This document shows positions 1 to 7,863 of a stretch of DNA of 44,238 nucleotides, in pieces. How positions within the stretch are numbered: position 1 is the stretch's first letter; every line of letters begins with the position of its first letter. The notes beneath the pieces were generated by a model. The model made no database searches and was not told where the DNA came from. It was given only the letters and a program-made list of their open reading frames with translations. The position numbers were made by a program, and so were the translations under genes. Source of the stretch: Streptomyces olivaceoviridis (GTDB taxonomy: Bacteria; Actinomycetota; Actinomycetes; Streptomycetales; Streptomycetaceae); the NCBI RefSeq assembly GCF_014650115.1, contig NZ_BMUI01000046.1:1-44238 (forward strand), in the 5' to 3' direction.

Positions 1-13
1 AACAATTTTTGGG

Positions 14-44
14 AAAACCCCCGCACCTTCGGTGCGGGGGTTTT
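14..44 (+). terminator. Rho-independent terminator of an upstream gene
   Basis: A perfect 14-bp inverted repeat (arms 14-27 and 31-44) with a TTC loop begins with four A and ends in TTTT. This is the classic intrinsic terminator form, and the A/T ends make it work in both directions. It closes whatever gene lies before the window and isolates the HAD gene that starts 20 bp later. Confidence 0.85.
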
Positions 45-63
45 CTGCGTTTAGGGTGAACTC

Positions 64-708
64 ATGCGCTATGACCTCGTCATCTTCGACAACGACGGTG
101 TCCTCGTGGACAGTGAGCCCATATCCAACCGGCTCCTGGCCGCCTATCTGACCGAGCTGGGGCACCCCACCTCGTACGAGGACTCCATCCGCGATTACAT
201 GGGGTCGGCGATGCACCGGATCCATGACCTGATTCTGGAGCGGACGGGACAGCGGCTGCCGGTGGATTTCGACGAGGTCTTCCACGCGCGGGTGTTCGCC
301 GCGTTCGAGCGGGAGTTGCGGCCCGTGCCCGGGGTGGCCGGCGTACTGGAGAAGCTGGCCGCGGACGGGGTGCCGTACTGCGTGGCCTCCTCGGGAAGTC
401 ATGCGCGGATCCGGGTGGGGCATCGGACGACCGGGCTCGACCGGTGGTTCCCGGAAGGGCGCGTCTTCAGCTCGGAGGATGTCGGGCGGGGCAAGCCGGC
501 ACCGGATCTGTTCCTGCACGCGGCCGAGCGGATGGGTGTGGCCCCCGAGCGGTGCGTGGTCGTGGAGGACTCCCCGCTGGGCGTACAGGCGGCCGTGGCG
601 GCCGGGATGGATGTGTACGGGTTCACCGCGATGACGCCGGCGGCGAAGCTCGCGGGTGCCGGTCAACTCTTCTCCCGCATGGACCAGTTGCTCGACCTGC
701 TGGTGTGA
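64..708 (+). CDS. HAD-superfamily hydrolase, beta-phosphoglucomutase/phosphatase-like
   Basis: This is a cytoplasmic HAD phosphohydrolase of 214 residues, the usual size for subfamily IA. Motif I reads FDNDGVLVDSE near residues 8-18, with the Asp nucleophile and the acid/base Asp two residues later. The GVLEKL and CVASSG stretch supplies the motif II region, a Lys lies in GKPAPDLF, and VVVEDSPLGVQAA (near residue 160) gives the Mg-binding acids of motif IV. A helical cap occupies the region after motif I, as in beta-phosphoglucomutase and sugar-phosphate phosphatases. The substrate cannot be read from sequence. The ATG at 64 follows an AGGGTGA ribosome-binding site. The gene is monocistronic, behind a strong terminator. 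Confidence 0.9.
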   Translation: MRYDLVIFDNDGVLVDSEPISNRLLAAYLTELGHPTSYEDSIRDYMGSAMHRIHDLILERTGQRLPVDFDEVFHARVFAAFERELRPVPGVAGVLEKLAADGVPYCVASSGSHARIRVGHRTTGLDRWFPEGRVFSSEDVGRGKPAPDLFLHAAERMGVAPERCVVVEDSPLGVQAAVAAGMDVYGFTAMTPAAKLAGAGQLFSRMDQLLDLLV

Positions 709-800
709 CCCAGGTCGGCCGTGCGGGCTGACAGATGTCATGCGGAGCTCCGGACGAACGTTCCTACCGCCGGACCCGGCCCGGGGACGAAGCTGAGGGC

Positions 801-1514
801 ATGACGAAGAACACGGGGAACCAGGGCCGGAAGCCGAGCGTGCTGGACAACTTCAAGCCGCTGCTCATCGATGTGGCGCTGCCGCTCGGCTCGTACTACC
901 TCTTCAAGGACGCCTTCGGGATGAGCACCTTCGCGGCGCTCGCCTGGAGCAGTGTCGTACCGGTGGTGCGGACCGTGGGGGGACTGGTCAGGGAGCGCAG
1001 GACCAACGCGCTGGCGGGTCTGATCCTCGTCGTGAACGTCGTGTCGCTGCTCCTGAGTTCCGTCTCGGGTGACCCGCGGCTGATGCTGGCCAAGGACAGC
1101 GGGGTCAGCAGCACGGTGGCCATCGGCATCCTGGTGTCCGTCCGGCTCGGCAGGCCGATGATGACCGCGGGCATGAAGCCCTTCGTGGTGAAGGGCGACG
1201 CGGCCAGGGAAGCCGCCTGGCAGCGGCTGGTGTCCGGGGCGGCGGCCGAGTCCGTGGCCTTCCGGTCCAGGGAGCGGGCGTTCTCCGTGGTGTGGGGGCT
1301 GGTCCTGCTGGCCGAGTGCGTCGTGCGGGTCGTGGGCGCCTACACCGTCCCCGTGGACACCATGGTGTGGCTCGGCTCCGTCGTCCTGGTCGCCGCGATG
1401 GTGATCGGTTTCGTGGTCAGCGGCGGGCTGGCGGCGGGGCCGATGGAGCGGATGCTCGCGGCCGAGGTGGCGGCCGGCCGGGTGGAGCGGCCCGAGGTGG
1501 CCGTGGCCGCCTGA
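801..1514 (+). CDS. VC0807-type integral membrane protein
   Basis: This is a 237-residue polytopic membrane protein with about six hydrophobic segments: residues around 20-40 (LLIDVALPLGSYYLF), 45-65, 75-95, an AIGILVSVRLG stretch, and two C-terminal helices (VVWGLVLLAECVVRVVGAY and SVVLVAAMVIGFVVSGG). The pattern and the LLIDV...P...Y opening match the VC0807/DUF3159-like family of unknown function common in actinobacteria. The ATG at 801 was preferred to a longer reading frame from 735 because the hydrophilic N-terminus MTKNTGNQGRK is typical and GAGG precedes it. No enzymatic motif is visible, and transport or lipid-associated roles would be guesses. Confidence 0.75.
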   Translation: MTKNTGNQGRKPSVLDNFKPLLIDVALPLGSYYLFKDAFGMSTFAALAWSSVVPVVRTVGGLVRERRTNALAGLILVVNVVSLLLSSVSGDPRLMLAKDSGVSSTVAIGILVSVRLGRPMMTAGMKPFVVKGDAAREAAWQRLVSGAAAESVAFRSRERAFSVVWGLVLLAECVVRVVGAYTVPVDTMVWLGSVVLVAAMVIGFVVSGGLAAGPMERMLAAEVAAGRVERPEVAVAA

Positions 1515-1618
1515 TCGCCGAGCCGAGCCGGGCGGGTCGAAGCCCGGAGCGAAGCTGAGCGGAATTCATCTTTGGCTGGATCTACCCAGCGGTAGCCCGG
1601 GGCCCTACTCTCGCCGCC

Positions 1619-2836
1619 ATGACTGATGTGCTGCGGCGCGGTAGGGCCTCGCTGGCGTTCGGCTTCTTCGCCCAGGGCGTCGCCTTCGCCCTGCTGGTGA
1701 CGCGCATCCCGGCCATCCAGGACCGGTACGGGGTCTCCGACGCGCTGCTGCCGGTCTTCCTGGCCGCCGTGCCCATCCTCGCCGGGGTCGGCAGCGTGGG
1801 CACCGAGCACCTGGTGAAGCGGGTACGGCCCAGCCGGCTGCTGCGCTGGTCCCAGCCGGTGGTGCTGCTGGCGCTGCTCGGTGTCGGGACGGGCGGACAC
1901 GGACGGGTGGCCGTACTGGCCGTGGCGCTGGGCGTGTTCGGCCTGGCGGTGGGCGCGCTGGACGCGTCCATGAACATGCTCGGCGTCAGCCTCCAGCGGT
2001 CGTACGGGCGCAGCATCATGCTCGGTTTCCACGCCGTCTACAGCCTGGGCGCGATCCTGGGGGCCTCGCTGGCCTGGGCGGGGGCGCACTGGCACCTGGC
2101 GCTGTGGGTGTCGTACCTGCCGGTGGTGGCCGTGCTGCTGCCGGCGGCGCTGGTGGGGAGCCGGTGGTACGTCGACGGGGAGCCCGTGCCGGCTCCGGAG
2201 CGGACCGAGGAGCAGGGGGCCGTCGTCTTCAGGCTGCTGCTGCCGCTGTGCCTGGTGATGATGTTCGCCTACATCGGGGACTCGACCGTCTCCAACTGGA
2301 GCGCCAAGTATCTGAAGGACGTGCTGGGCAGCTCGGAGCAGCTGGCGACCGTGCCGTACAACGTGTACATGGTGACCACGCTCGTGGGGCGGGCCCTCGG
2401 CGACCTCGGGGTACGGCGGTTCGGGGCCGTGGCGGTCGTACGGCTCGGAGCGGTGGTCGCGGCCGGCGGGTTCGCGGTGGTGGCCGCGGCGCCCGGCGCG
2501 TGGGCCGGGATGCTCGGGTTCACGCTGCTGGGGCTGGGGTTGTGCGTGCTGGTGCCGCAGGCGTTCGCGGCGGCGGGCCGGTTGTTCCCCGGGGCCTCGG
2601 ACGCGGCGGTCGCACGGCTGAACATCTTCAACTACGTGGGGTTCCTGGTCGGCGCGCCGCTGGTGGGCGCGCTCGGTGACGCGTGGAGCTACCGGGGGGC
2701 CATGCTCGTGCCGATGGTGTTGGTGCTGGTGACACTGGGGTACGCCAGGTCGTTCTCCGCTCAACCGGACCGATACGGTGGCGGGCATGAGCGGCCGCGC
2801 ACAGCTGATGTGGGACGAGGCAGTAACGGGCTATGA
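1619..2836 (+). CDS. MFS transporter
   Basis: This is a 405-residue, 12-helix major facilitator superfamily permease of the plasma membrane. A charged loop (KRVRPSRLLR, near residues 63-72) follows helix 2, where the MFS motif A sits. A long hydrophilic loop (EPVPAPERTEEQ, near 190-200) separates the two six-helix halves, and the second half repeats the pattern with GRALGDLGVRRFG. The ligand is unknown; the sequence resembles the sugar/drug-type MFS proteins that Streptomyces carry beside acuC. The coding region runs 50 bp into the next gene, so the C-terminal tail is read in a different frame from the deacetylase start. That implies translational coupling. Confidence 0.85.
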   Translation: MTDVLRRGRASLAFGFFAQGVAFALLVTRIPAIQDRYGVSDALLPVFLAAVPILAGVGSVGTEHLVKRVRPSRLLRWSQPVVLLALLGVGTGGHGRVAVLAVALGVFGLAVGALDASMNMLGVSLQRSYGRSIMLGFHAVYSLGAILGASLAWAGAHWHLALWVSYLPVVAVLLPAALVGSRWYVDGEPVPAPERTEEQGAVVFRLLLPLCLVMMFAYIGDSTVSNWSAKYLKDVLGSSEQLATVPYNVYMVTTLVGRALGDLGVRRFGAVAVVRLGAVVAAGGFAVVAAAPGAWAGMLGFTLLGLGLCVLVPQAFAAAGRLFPGASDAAVARLNIFNYVGFLVGAPLVGALGDAWSYRGAMLVPMVLVLVTLGYARSFSAQPDRYGGGHERPRTADVGRGSNGL

Positions 2837-3959
2837 CTTCGGTCGGAACCATCCGATGGATCCGGTCCGGCTGGAGCTGACCCGCCGGCTGGTCGGTGCC
2901 TTCGGGCTCGACCGGGAGGTGGCGGTCGTCGCGGCGAAGCCGGCCGGCGAGTCCACGCTCCGGCTGGTCCACCGGGAGGACTACATCGACGCCGTGAAGG
3001 CCGCGTCGGCCGATCCGGCGGGGGCGGACGGCTCGTACGGGCTGGGGACGATCGACGATCCCGCGTTCGCCGGGATGCACGAGGTGTCCGCGCTGATCGC
3101 CGGGCAGTCGGTGGGGGCGGCCGAGGCGGTGTGGCGGGGGGACGCCGACCACGCCGTGAACTTCGCGGGCGGGCTGCACCACGCCATGCCCGGTGGGGCG
3201 TCGGGGTTCTGCGTCTACAACGACGCGTCGCTCGCCATCGCGCGGCTGCTGGAGCTGGGGGCCGAGCGGGTCGCCTACGTGGACGTCGACGTGCACCACG
3301 GGGACGGGGTGCAGGCCGCGTTCTGGGAGGACCCGCGGGTGCTGACGATCTCGTTGCACGAGCACCCCCGTACGTTGTTCCCGCAGACCGGGTGGCCGCA
3401 GGAGACCGGGGCGGGCGCGGGGGAGGGGACCGCGGTGAACGTGGCGCTGCCGGCCGGGACCGGGGACGCCGGGTGGGTACGGGCCTTCCACGCCGTGGTG
3501 CCGGAGCTGCTCGCGGAGTTCCGGCCACAGGTCCTCGTCACCCAGCACGGGGCCGACACGCACTTCGAGGATCCGCTCGCACACCTGGCGGTCTCGCTGG
3601 ACGCGCAGCGGGCGGTGCAGATGGCGTGCCACGACCTGGCGCACGAGTACGCCGGGGGCAAGTGGGTCGCGCTGGGCGGGGGCGGGTACGCGGTGGTGGA
3701 CGTCGTACCGCGGTCGTGGACGCATCTGGTGGGGATCGCGGCCGGGAAGCCGGTCGCTCCGGAGGCGGTGATCCCCGAGGCATGGCGGCAGGACGTGTTC
3801 GCCCGGACGCGGCAGTCGGGGCCGTGGCGGATGACGGACGGGTTGTGGCCGGTGGCGTGGGCGTCCTGGGAGGAGGGGTACGACCCCGCCGACCGGGTCG
3901 ACCAGGCGGTGCTGGCGACCCGGCGGGCCGTGTTCCCGCTGCGCGGGCTCCTTCCCTGA
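2787..3959 (+). CDS. acuC: AcuC-type histone deacetylase superfamily protein
   Basis: This is a zinc-dependent deacetylase of the class I HDAC/acetoin utilisation protein AcuC family (390 residues). The catalytic His pair lies in GGLHHAMPGGASGFCVYND. The zinc ligands are in VDVDVHHGDGVQ and in TQHGADTHFEDP, and the glycine-rich GGGGYAV carries the active-site Tyr. In Bacillus and actinobacteria, AcuC deacetylates and so activates acetyl-CoA synthetase, which suggests a role in acetate and acyl-CoA control here. The start is ATG 2787 rather than GTG 2778 because the MSGRAQLMWD beginning matches family members. It overlaps the MFS gene by 50 bp, so the two are probably cotranscribed. Confidence 0.9.
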   Translation: MSGRAQLMWDEAVTGYDFGRNHPMDPVRLELTRRLVGAFGLDREVAVVAAKPAGESTLRLVHREDYIDAVKAASADPAGADGSYGLGTIDDPAFAGMHEVSALIAGQSVGAAEAVWRGDADHAVNFAGGLHHAMPGGASGFCVYNDASLAIARLLELGAERVAYVDVDVHHGDGVQAAFWEDPRVLTISLHEHPRTLFPQTGWPQETGAGAGEGTAVNVALPAGTGDAGWVRAFHAVVPELLAEFRPQVLVTQHGADTHFEDPLAHLAVSLDAQRAVQMACHDLAHEYAGGKWVALGGGGYAVVDVVPRSWTHLVGIAAGKPVAPEAVIPEAWRQDVFARTRQSGPWRMTDGLWPVAWASWEEGYDPADRVDQAVLATRRAVFPLRGLLP

Positions 3960-4059
3960 CGACCGCGCCCGCCCGCCCCCCGGTCCGGCATTAGGCCAAC
4001 CGTGCGGAGTTACGGCGTTTCCGTCCCGCCCGCACCCCCCATGGGCCACCATCGCATCC

Positions 4060-4875
4060 GTGTTGACCGCCGCCCGTCTTCGCGCGCATCTGGTGGCCGC
4101 ACGGCTGGCCGGGGTGGTGGCGACGTCGCGGGAGGACAGCCTGCGGAGTTACCGGCTGTTCGCCGCCCGGGATCCACGCGTGTTGATCGGGATCGATCCC
4201 GAAGGGGCGTGGGGAGTCCGGGACTTGCTCGGGTTGATGGCGGAGAAGTGCGGGGTTTCGGCCGATCTCCGGTACATTTCCGGACCGGATGTGATCGATC
4301 CGGAGCGGACGCTCGCCGCGCTGGACGCCTTCGCCGGGCGGATCCGGGAGGTGGCCCGGAGTGGCGCGCCCGTGCTGCTGGGCACCGGGCACCCGCGTCC
4401 GCTGCTCGGCTTCTACGCCGGTCTCGCAGACGCTTTGTCGGCGGCGGGATGTGAGGTCCTCACGCCGGCGCAGGGTCGCTGTGTCGACATATTGACCCGG
4501 TTCGGCCTACGTACCCATCGCCTCGACTACGTACGAGGGGTTGCCCTGGTGCGGGAACCGGCGAGCGGGCGCCCGGGTCGTGAGCCGGGTGCCCACAGCC
4601 ACTCGCCGCTCCCGGTTCGGGTCGCGCTGGACGCCGCGGCGGAGGCCGGCGGGCCGCTGCCGGAGCTGGTCGTGGGGGACCACGGGTGGGTCTGCGGTGC
4701 TGGTCAGCTCGGGTTTGAGGCCATCGGTCTGGCCGACACGGATGATCCCGCGCTGTTCGTGGGAGAGGCCGAGGGGCGGGTGTCCGTCGCCGTTCCGGTT
4801 GATGACGCAGTGCGGTCTGCTCACTATCGGCCGTTGATCCGCTACGTACTCGATCGAGCGTGTCTGTCACAGTAG
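4060..4875 (+). CDS. Conserved actinobacterial phosphatase-like protein
   Basis: A 271-residue cytoplasmic protein with no signal peptide or membrane segment. Relatives in Streptomyces are usually named 'phosphatase', but I see no diagnostic HAD, PHP or metallophosphatase motif, so the name is weak. The conserved-looking parts are VLLGTGHPRPLLGFY (near 109-123) and PELVVGDHGWVCGAGQLGFEAIG (near 205-227), where Asp, His and glycines could form an active site. The start is GTG 4060 with no clear ribosome-binding site, so it may be leaderless or begin elsewhere. It stands alone between acuC and the small DNA-binding gene. Confidence 0.65.
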   Translation: MLTAARLRAHLVAARLAGVVATSREDSLRSYRLFAARDPRVLIGIDPEGAWGVRDLLGLMAEKCGVSADLRYISGPDVIDPERTLAALDAFAGRIREVARSGAPVLLGTGHPRPLLGFYAGLADALSAAGCEVLTPAQGRCVDILTRFGLRTHRLDYVRGVALVREPASGRPGREPGAHSHSPLPVRVALDAAAEAGGPLPELVVGDHGWVCGAGQLGFEAIGLADTDDPALFVGEAEGRVSVAVPVDDAVRSAHYRPLIRYVLDRACLSQ

Positions 4876-5004
4876 GCCGCCGATGGGTGCACCTCTTCCC
4901 CACTCGCATCACCCGCCCCTAGTCTGGGGAGTGAGCACGCAACGACGAAGAGTCACCGGAAGGGGAAGCCGGTGGCCGTCGAGTGCGGAAGGTTCAGGTG
5001 TGTC

Positions 5005-5217
5005 ATGGCTGCAGCTGGCGAGAGGCCTCTGAACGAGGTTCAGTTCCTTACCGTGGCGGAGGTCGCCTCGGTGATGCGAGTGTCGAAGATGACCGTGTAC
5101 CGCCTGGTGCACAGCGGTCATCTGCCCGCGATCCGGGTGGGACGGTCGTTCCGCGTCCCGGAACAAGCGGTACACGAGTACCTCCGCGACAGCTATGTGG
5201 GGGTGGAGACGGCCTGA
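5005..5217 (+). CDS. Small MerR/excisionase-type helix-turn-helix protein (BldC-like fold)
   Basis: This is a 70-residue DNA-binding protein made almost entirely of one winged helix of the excisionase/MerR-N type. FLTVAEVASVMRVSKMTVYR (near 14-33) holds the helix-turn-helix. LVHSGHLPAIRVGRSFRVPEQAV is the wing, and it carries the GxLPAIRVGR signature shared with BldC and Xis proteins. Such proteins in Streptomyces bind direct repeats as cooperative filaments. ATG 5005 gives the length typical of relatives. An in-frame GTG at 4972, preceded by a GGAAGGGGAAG stretch, would add 11 residues. A GC-rich hairpin follows the stop. Confidence 0.85.
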   Translation: MAAAGERPLNEVQFLTVAEVASVMRVSKMTVYRLVHSGHLPAIRVGRSFRVPEQAVHEYLRDSYVGVETA

Positions 5218-5223
5218 CGACGA

Positions 5224-5242
5224 CCCCCGGGTGACCCGGGGG
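5224..5242 (+). terminator. GC-rich hairpin after the HTH gene
   Basis: Arms CCCCCGGG (5224-5231) and CCCGGGGG (5235-5242) surround a TGA loop, seven bases after the HTH stop codon. There is no T-run, as is common for Streptomyces terminators. Confidence 0.6.
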
Positions 5243-5253
5243 AACCCCCTCGA

Positions 5254-5283
5254 TTACGACCTCGGCGCTCGGTTGGGTAGGCT
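5254..5283 (+). promoter_or_regulatory. Candidate housekeeping promoter for bS22
   Basis: TAGGCT at 5278-5283 fits the Streptomyces -10 consensus. An imperfect -35-like TTACGA at 5254-5259 lies 18 bp upstream. Transcription would begin about 60 nt before the bS22 GTG. It is the only good -10 in this gap, but the -35 is poor. Confidence 0.35.
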
Positions 5284-5353
5284 AGCCCCTCGTAGGTCGT
5301 GTGGGCCCATGGCGCCCAAACAACCGAGTGATGAGAAGTGAGCGAGGGTAGTC

Positions 5354-5452
5354 GTGGGCTCTGTTATCAAGAAGCGGCGCAAGCGGATGGCCAAGAAGAA
5401 GCACCGCAAGCTGCTCAAGCGCACGCGCGTTCAGCGCCGTAACAAGAAGTAA
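5354..5452 (+). CDS. Small ribosomal subunit protein bS22 (AURKAIP1/COX24-domain peptide)
   Basis: This 32-residue peptide consists mainly of Lys and Arg: MGSVIKKRRKRMAKKK at the start and RRNKK at the end. It matches the actinobacterial AURKAIP1/COX24-domain family, which cryo-EM of mycobacterial ribosomes identified as bS22, a protein near the decoding centre of the 30S subunit. The GTG at 5354 follows GAGCGAGGG. The gene is easily missed because of its size. It has its own promoter-like region and a perfect 17-bp terminator, so it is monocistronic and probably very strongly expressed. Confidence 0.9.
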   Translation: MGSVIKKRRKRMAKKKHRKLLKRTRVQRRNKK

Positions 5453-5473
5453 GCGGCGCCGCGAGAGCGTGGC

Positions 5474-5511
5474 CCTGTGGCCCCCCACCAGCAGTGGTGG
5501 GGGGCCACAGG
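5474..5511 (+). terminator. Strong perfect-stem terminator after bS22
   Basis: Perfect 17-bp arms (5474-5490 and 5495-5511) flank a GCAG tetraloop, 21 bases after the bS22 stop. There is no T-run. Confidence 0.8.
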
Positions 5512-5638
5512 CATATCCGATGGGGGAATTTCCGTCGCCAGGGGCACCTGGGGTCATCACAGCGCAACATCGACCGGCTAGGTTGGCCGCACACGGGGAA
5601 CGCGGGATACCGGTTACGCGGGAAGGAAGGCGCTGATC

Positions 5639-6700
5639 TTGGGACGGATCGTGCTCGTCACCGGAGTCGCCCGGCAGCTCGGCGGCCGGTTCGTGCGGCG
5701 GATCCAGCGGGACCCGGAGGTCGAGCGTGTGATCGCCGTGGACGCGGTGCCGCCGGGGCACCACCTGGGCGGCGCCGACTTCATCCAGGCCGACATCCGG
5801 CAGCCGACCATCGCCCGGGTGCTCGCCGAGACCGGCGCGGACACCGTCGTCCACCTGGACGTCACGGGCACGGCCCTGGGCGGCGGCAGCCGGGCCACGG
5901 TCAAGGAGACCAACGTCATCGGCACCATGCAGCTGCTCGGCGCCTGCCAGAAGTCGCCGACCGTGCGGCGGCTGGTGGTGAAGTCCAGTACGAACGTCTA
6001 CGGCTCCGCGCCGCGCGACCCGGCCGTGTTCACCGAGACGACCCCGCCCAAGTCGCTGCCCAGCGGCGGCTTCGCGAAGGACGCCGTCGAGGTGGAGGGG
6101 TATGTGCGCGGGTTCGCCCGGCGGCGGCCGGACGTCGCCGTGTGCGTGCTGCGGTTCGCCAACATCCTCGGGCCGGCCGCGGACACCCCGCTCGCCTCGT
6201 ACTTCGCGCTGCCCGTTCTGCCGACCGTGTTCGGCTACGACCCGCGGCTTCAGTTCGCGCACGAGGACGACGTCATCGAGGTGCTGCGGATCGCCTCGCA
6301 CGAGCCGCGCCGGGGCACCCTGAACAGCGGCACCTTCAACATCGCCGGGGACGGCGCGCTGCTGCTCTCGCAGTGCTCGCGGCGGCTCGGGCGGCCCACC
6401 GTGCCGCTGCTGCTGCCCGCGGTCACCTGGGCCGGCTCCCTGGTGCGTACGCTCGGTATGACGGACTTCTCGCCGGAGCAGATCCGGCTGCTCACCCACG
6501 GGCGGGTGGTGGACACCGTCGAGATGCGCGAGACGCTGGGCTTCACGCCCCGCTACACGACGGCCGCGACCTTCGCCGACTTCGCGCGCGGCCAGGGCAC
6601 CGGGCTGCTGCCGCCGGAGAGCCTGGCGGCGGCCGTCGACCGGATCGCCGCGCTGACCACGAGGGCGGGCGGCCACCCCCAGACGCACAGCGCCAACTGA
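5639..6700 (+). CDS. Extended SDR / NAD-dependent epimerase-like protein, catalytic Tyr not evident
   Basis: A 353-residue extended short-chain dehydrogenase/reductase. IVLVTGVARQLGGRFVRRI (residues 4-22) is the Rossmann nucleotide-binding loop, an Asp follows beta-2 (VDAVPPGHH), and LRFANILGP is the family's substrate-region signature. The usual YxxxK pair is not visible: where it should lie after the SSTNVYGSAP strand, the sequence reads GGFAKDAVEVE, with Phe in the Tyr position. The protein may therefore bind nucleotide without classic epimerase chemistry. The start is TTG 5639, preceded by GGAAGGAAG. The stop is 14 bp before the acyltransferase start, so the two form an operon and may share a role in envelope lipids. 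Confidence 0.8.
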   Translation: MGRIVLVTGVARQLGGRFVRRIQRDPEVERVIAVDAVPPGHHLGGADFIQADIRQPTIARVLAETGADTVVHLDVTGTALGGGSRATVKETNVIGTMQLLGACQKSPTVRRLVVKSSTNVYGSAPRDPAVFTETTPPKSLPSGGFAKDAVEVEGYVRGFARRRPDVAVCVLRFANILGPAADTPLASYFALPVLPTVFGYDPRLQFAHEDDVIEVLRIASHEPRRGTLNSGTFNIAGDGALLLSQCSRRLGRPTVPLLLPAVTWAGSLVRTLGMTDFSPEQIRLLTHGRVVDTVEMRETLGFTPRYTTAATFADFARGQGTGLLPPESLAAAVDRIAALTTRAGGHPQTHSAN

Positions 6701-6714
6701 GGAGAGCGGCAACG

Positions 6715-7779
6715 ATGGCGGACGCCAAGGTCATTCCGTTCGACGACGACCGGTCCCGCGGAAGCGCCGCACAGCGCCCGCCGCGGCGGCGGAGCGGGGG
6801 GAGCCGGCGCGGTGCGCTCGGGGAGCCGGGGGAGAGGGGCGCGGTCCAGCCGCTGCCGGGGCGGGAGCGGGCGCGGGAGGATGCTCCTGTGAGCCGCGAG
6901 GAGGAGCCGGTGGAGGCCGTGGAGGACGACGGGCACGGCGGCGGCCTGGAGCGGCGGGTGGCGGCCGGGCTGGCCTTTCTGCGGCGCCGGCTCACCGGGG
7001 ACTACGAGGTCGACGACTTCGGCTACGACGAGGAGCTGACCGACCAGGTCCTGATGTCGCTGCTGCGGCCGGTGTACGAGAAGTACTTCCGGGTCGAGGT
7101 GAAGGGCGTCGAGAACATCCCGGCCGAGGGCGGGGCGCTGATCGTCGCCAACCACTCCGGGACGCTGCCGCTGGACGGGCTGATGATGCAGGTGGCGGTG
7201 CACGACCACCACCCGGCCGGCCGCCATCTCCGCCTGCTCGCCGCCGACCTGGTCTTCGTGCTGCCGGTGGTCAACGAGCTGGCCCGCAAGCTGGGGCACA
7301 CCCTCGCCTGCGCGGAGGACGCGGAACGGCTGCTGGGGCAGGGCGAGCTGGTCGGGGTGATGCCGGAGGGCTTCAAGGGGATCGGGAAGCCGTTCAGCGA
7401 GCGGTACAAGCTCCAGCGGTTCGGCCGGGGCGGCTTCGTCTCCACGGCCCTGCGGCAGGGCGTGCCGATCGTCCCGTGCTCGATCGTCGGGGCGGAGGAG
7501 ATCTACCCGATGATCGGCAACGCCAAGACGCTGGCGCGGGTGCTGGGTTTCCCGTACTTCCCGTTGACGCCGACGTTCCCCTGGCTCGGGCCGCTGGGTG
7601 CGATTCCGCTGCCCACGAAGTGGACGATCCAGTTCGGTGAGCCGATTCCGACGGACGGGTATCCGCCGGAGGCGGCGGAGGATCCGATGCTGATGTTCAA
7701 CCTGACCGATCAGGTGCGCGAGCAGATCCAGCACACGCTGTACAAGCTGTTGGTGCAGCGGCGCTCGGTGTTCTTCTGA
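6715..7779 (+). CDS. PlsC-type lysophospholipid acyltransferase family protein
   Basis: A 354-residue acyltransferase of the 1-acylglycerol-3-phosphate O-acyltransferase fold. The first 80 residues are low-complexity and charged (DDDRSRG..., RRRSGGSRRG). The catalytic domain follows: NHSGTLPLDG (His and Asp, with six residues between them rather than the canonical four), KLQRFGRGGF (acceptor-binding motif), VMPEGFKGIGKPF (the PEG glycerolipid motif) and VPIVPCSIVG. It probably acylates a phospholipid precursor at the inner membrane face. ATG 6715 follows GAGGAG. It is transcribed with the SDR-like gene just upstream and ends in a convergent terminator shared with rsbN. Confidence 0.85.
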   Translation: MADAKVIPFDDDRSRGSAAQRPPRRRSGGSRRGALGEPGERGAVQPLPGRERAREDAPVSREEEPVEAVEDDGHGGGLERRVAAGLAFLRRRLTGDYEVDDFGYDEELTDQVLMSLLRPVYEKYFRVEVKGVENIPAEGGALIVANHSGTLPLDGLMMQVAVHDHHPAGRHLRLLAADLVFVLPVVNELARKLGHTLACAEDAERLLGQGELVGVMPEGFKGIGKPFSERYKLQRFGRGGFVSTALRQGVPIVPCSIVGAEEIYPMIGNAKTLARVLGFPYFPLTPTFPWLGPLGAIPLPTKWTIQFGEPIPTDGYPPEAAEDPMLMFNLTDQVREQIQHTLYKLLVQRRSVFF

Positions 7780-7804
7780 GACGTTCTTCTGAGACGCCGG
7801 TGAA

Positions 7805-7850
7805 CGGCGTCGAGGGCGCCCCTGCTCGGAAAAGGGCGCCCTCGATGCCG
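7805..7850. terminator. Bidirectional terminator between acyltransferase and rsbN
   Basis: Two 17-bp arms (7805-7821 and 7834-7850) pair with one G-T wobble around a 12-nt loop. They lie between two convergent genes, 25 bp after one stop and 13 bp from the other. Confidence 0.8.
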
Positions 7851-7863
7851 TGGCCGTGTCGCG

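Noticed and set aside
1340..2788. Long minus-strand open frame of 482 codons opposite the MFS gene.
   Set aside because: Its Arg/His/Pro/Gln-rich composition is the antisense shadow of a high-GC gene; the plus-strand frame encodes a clear 12-helix transporter.
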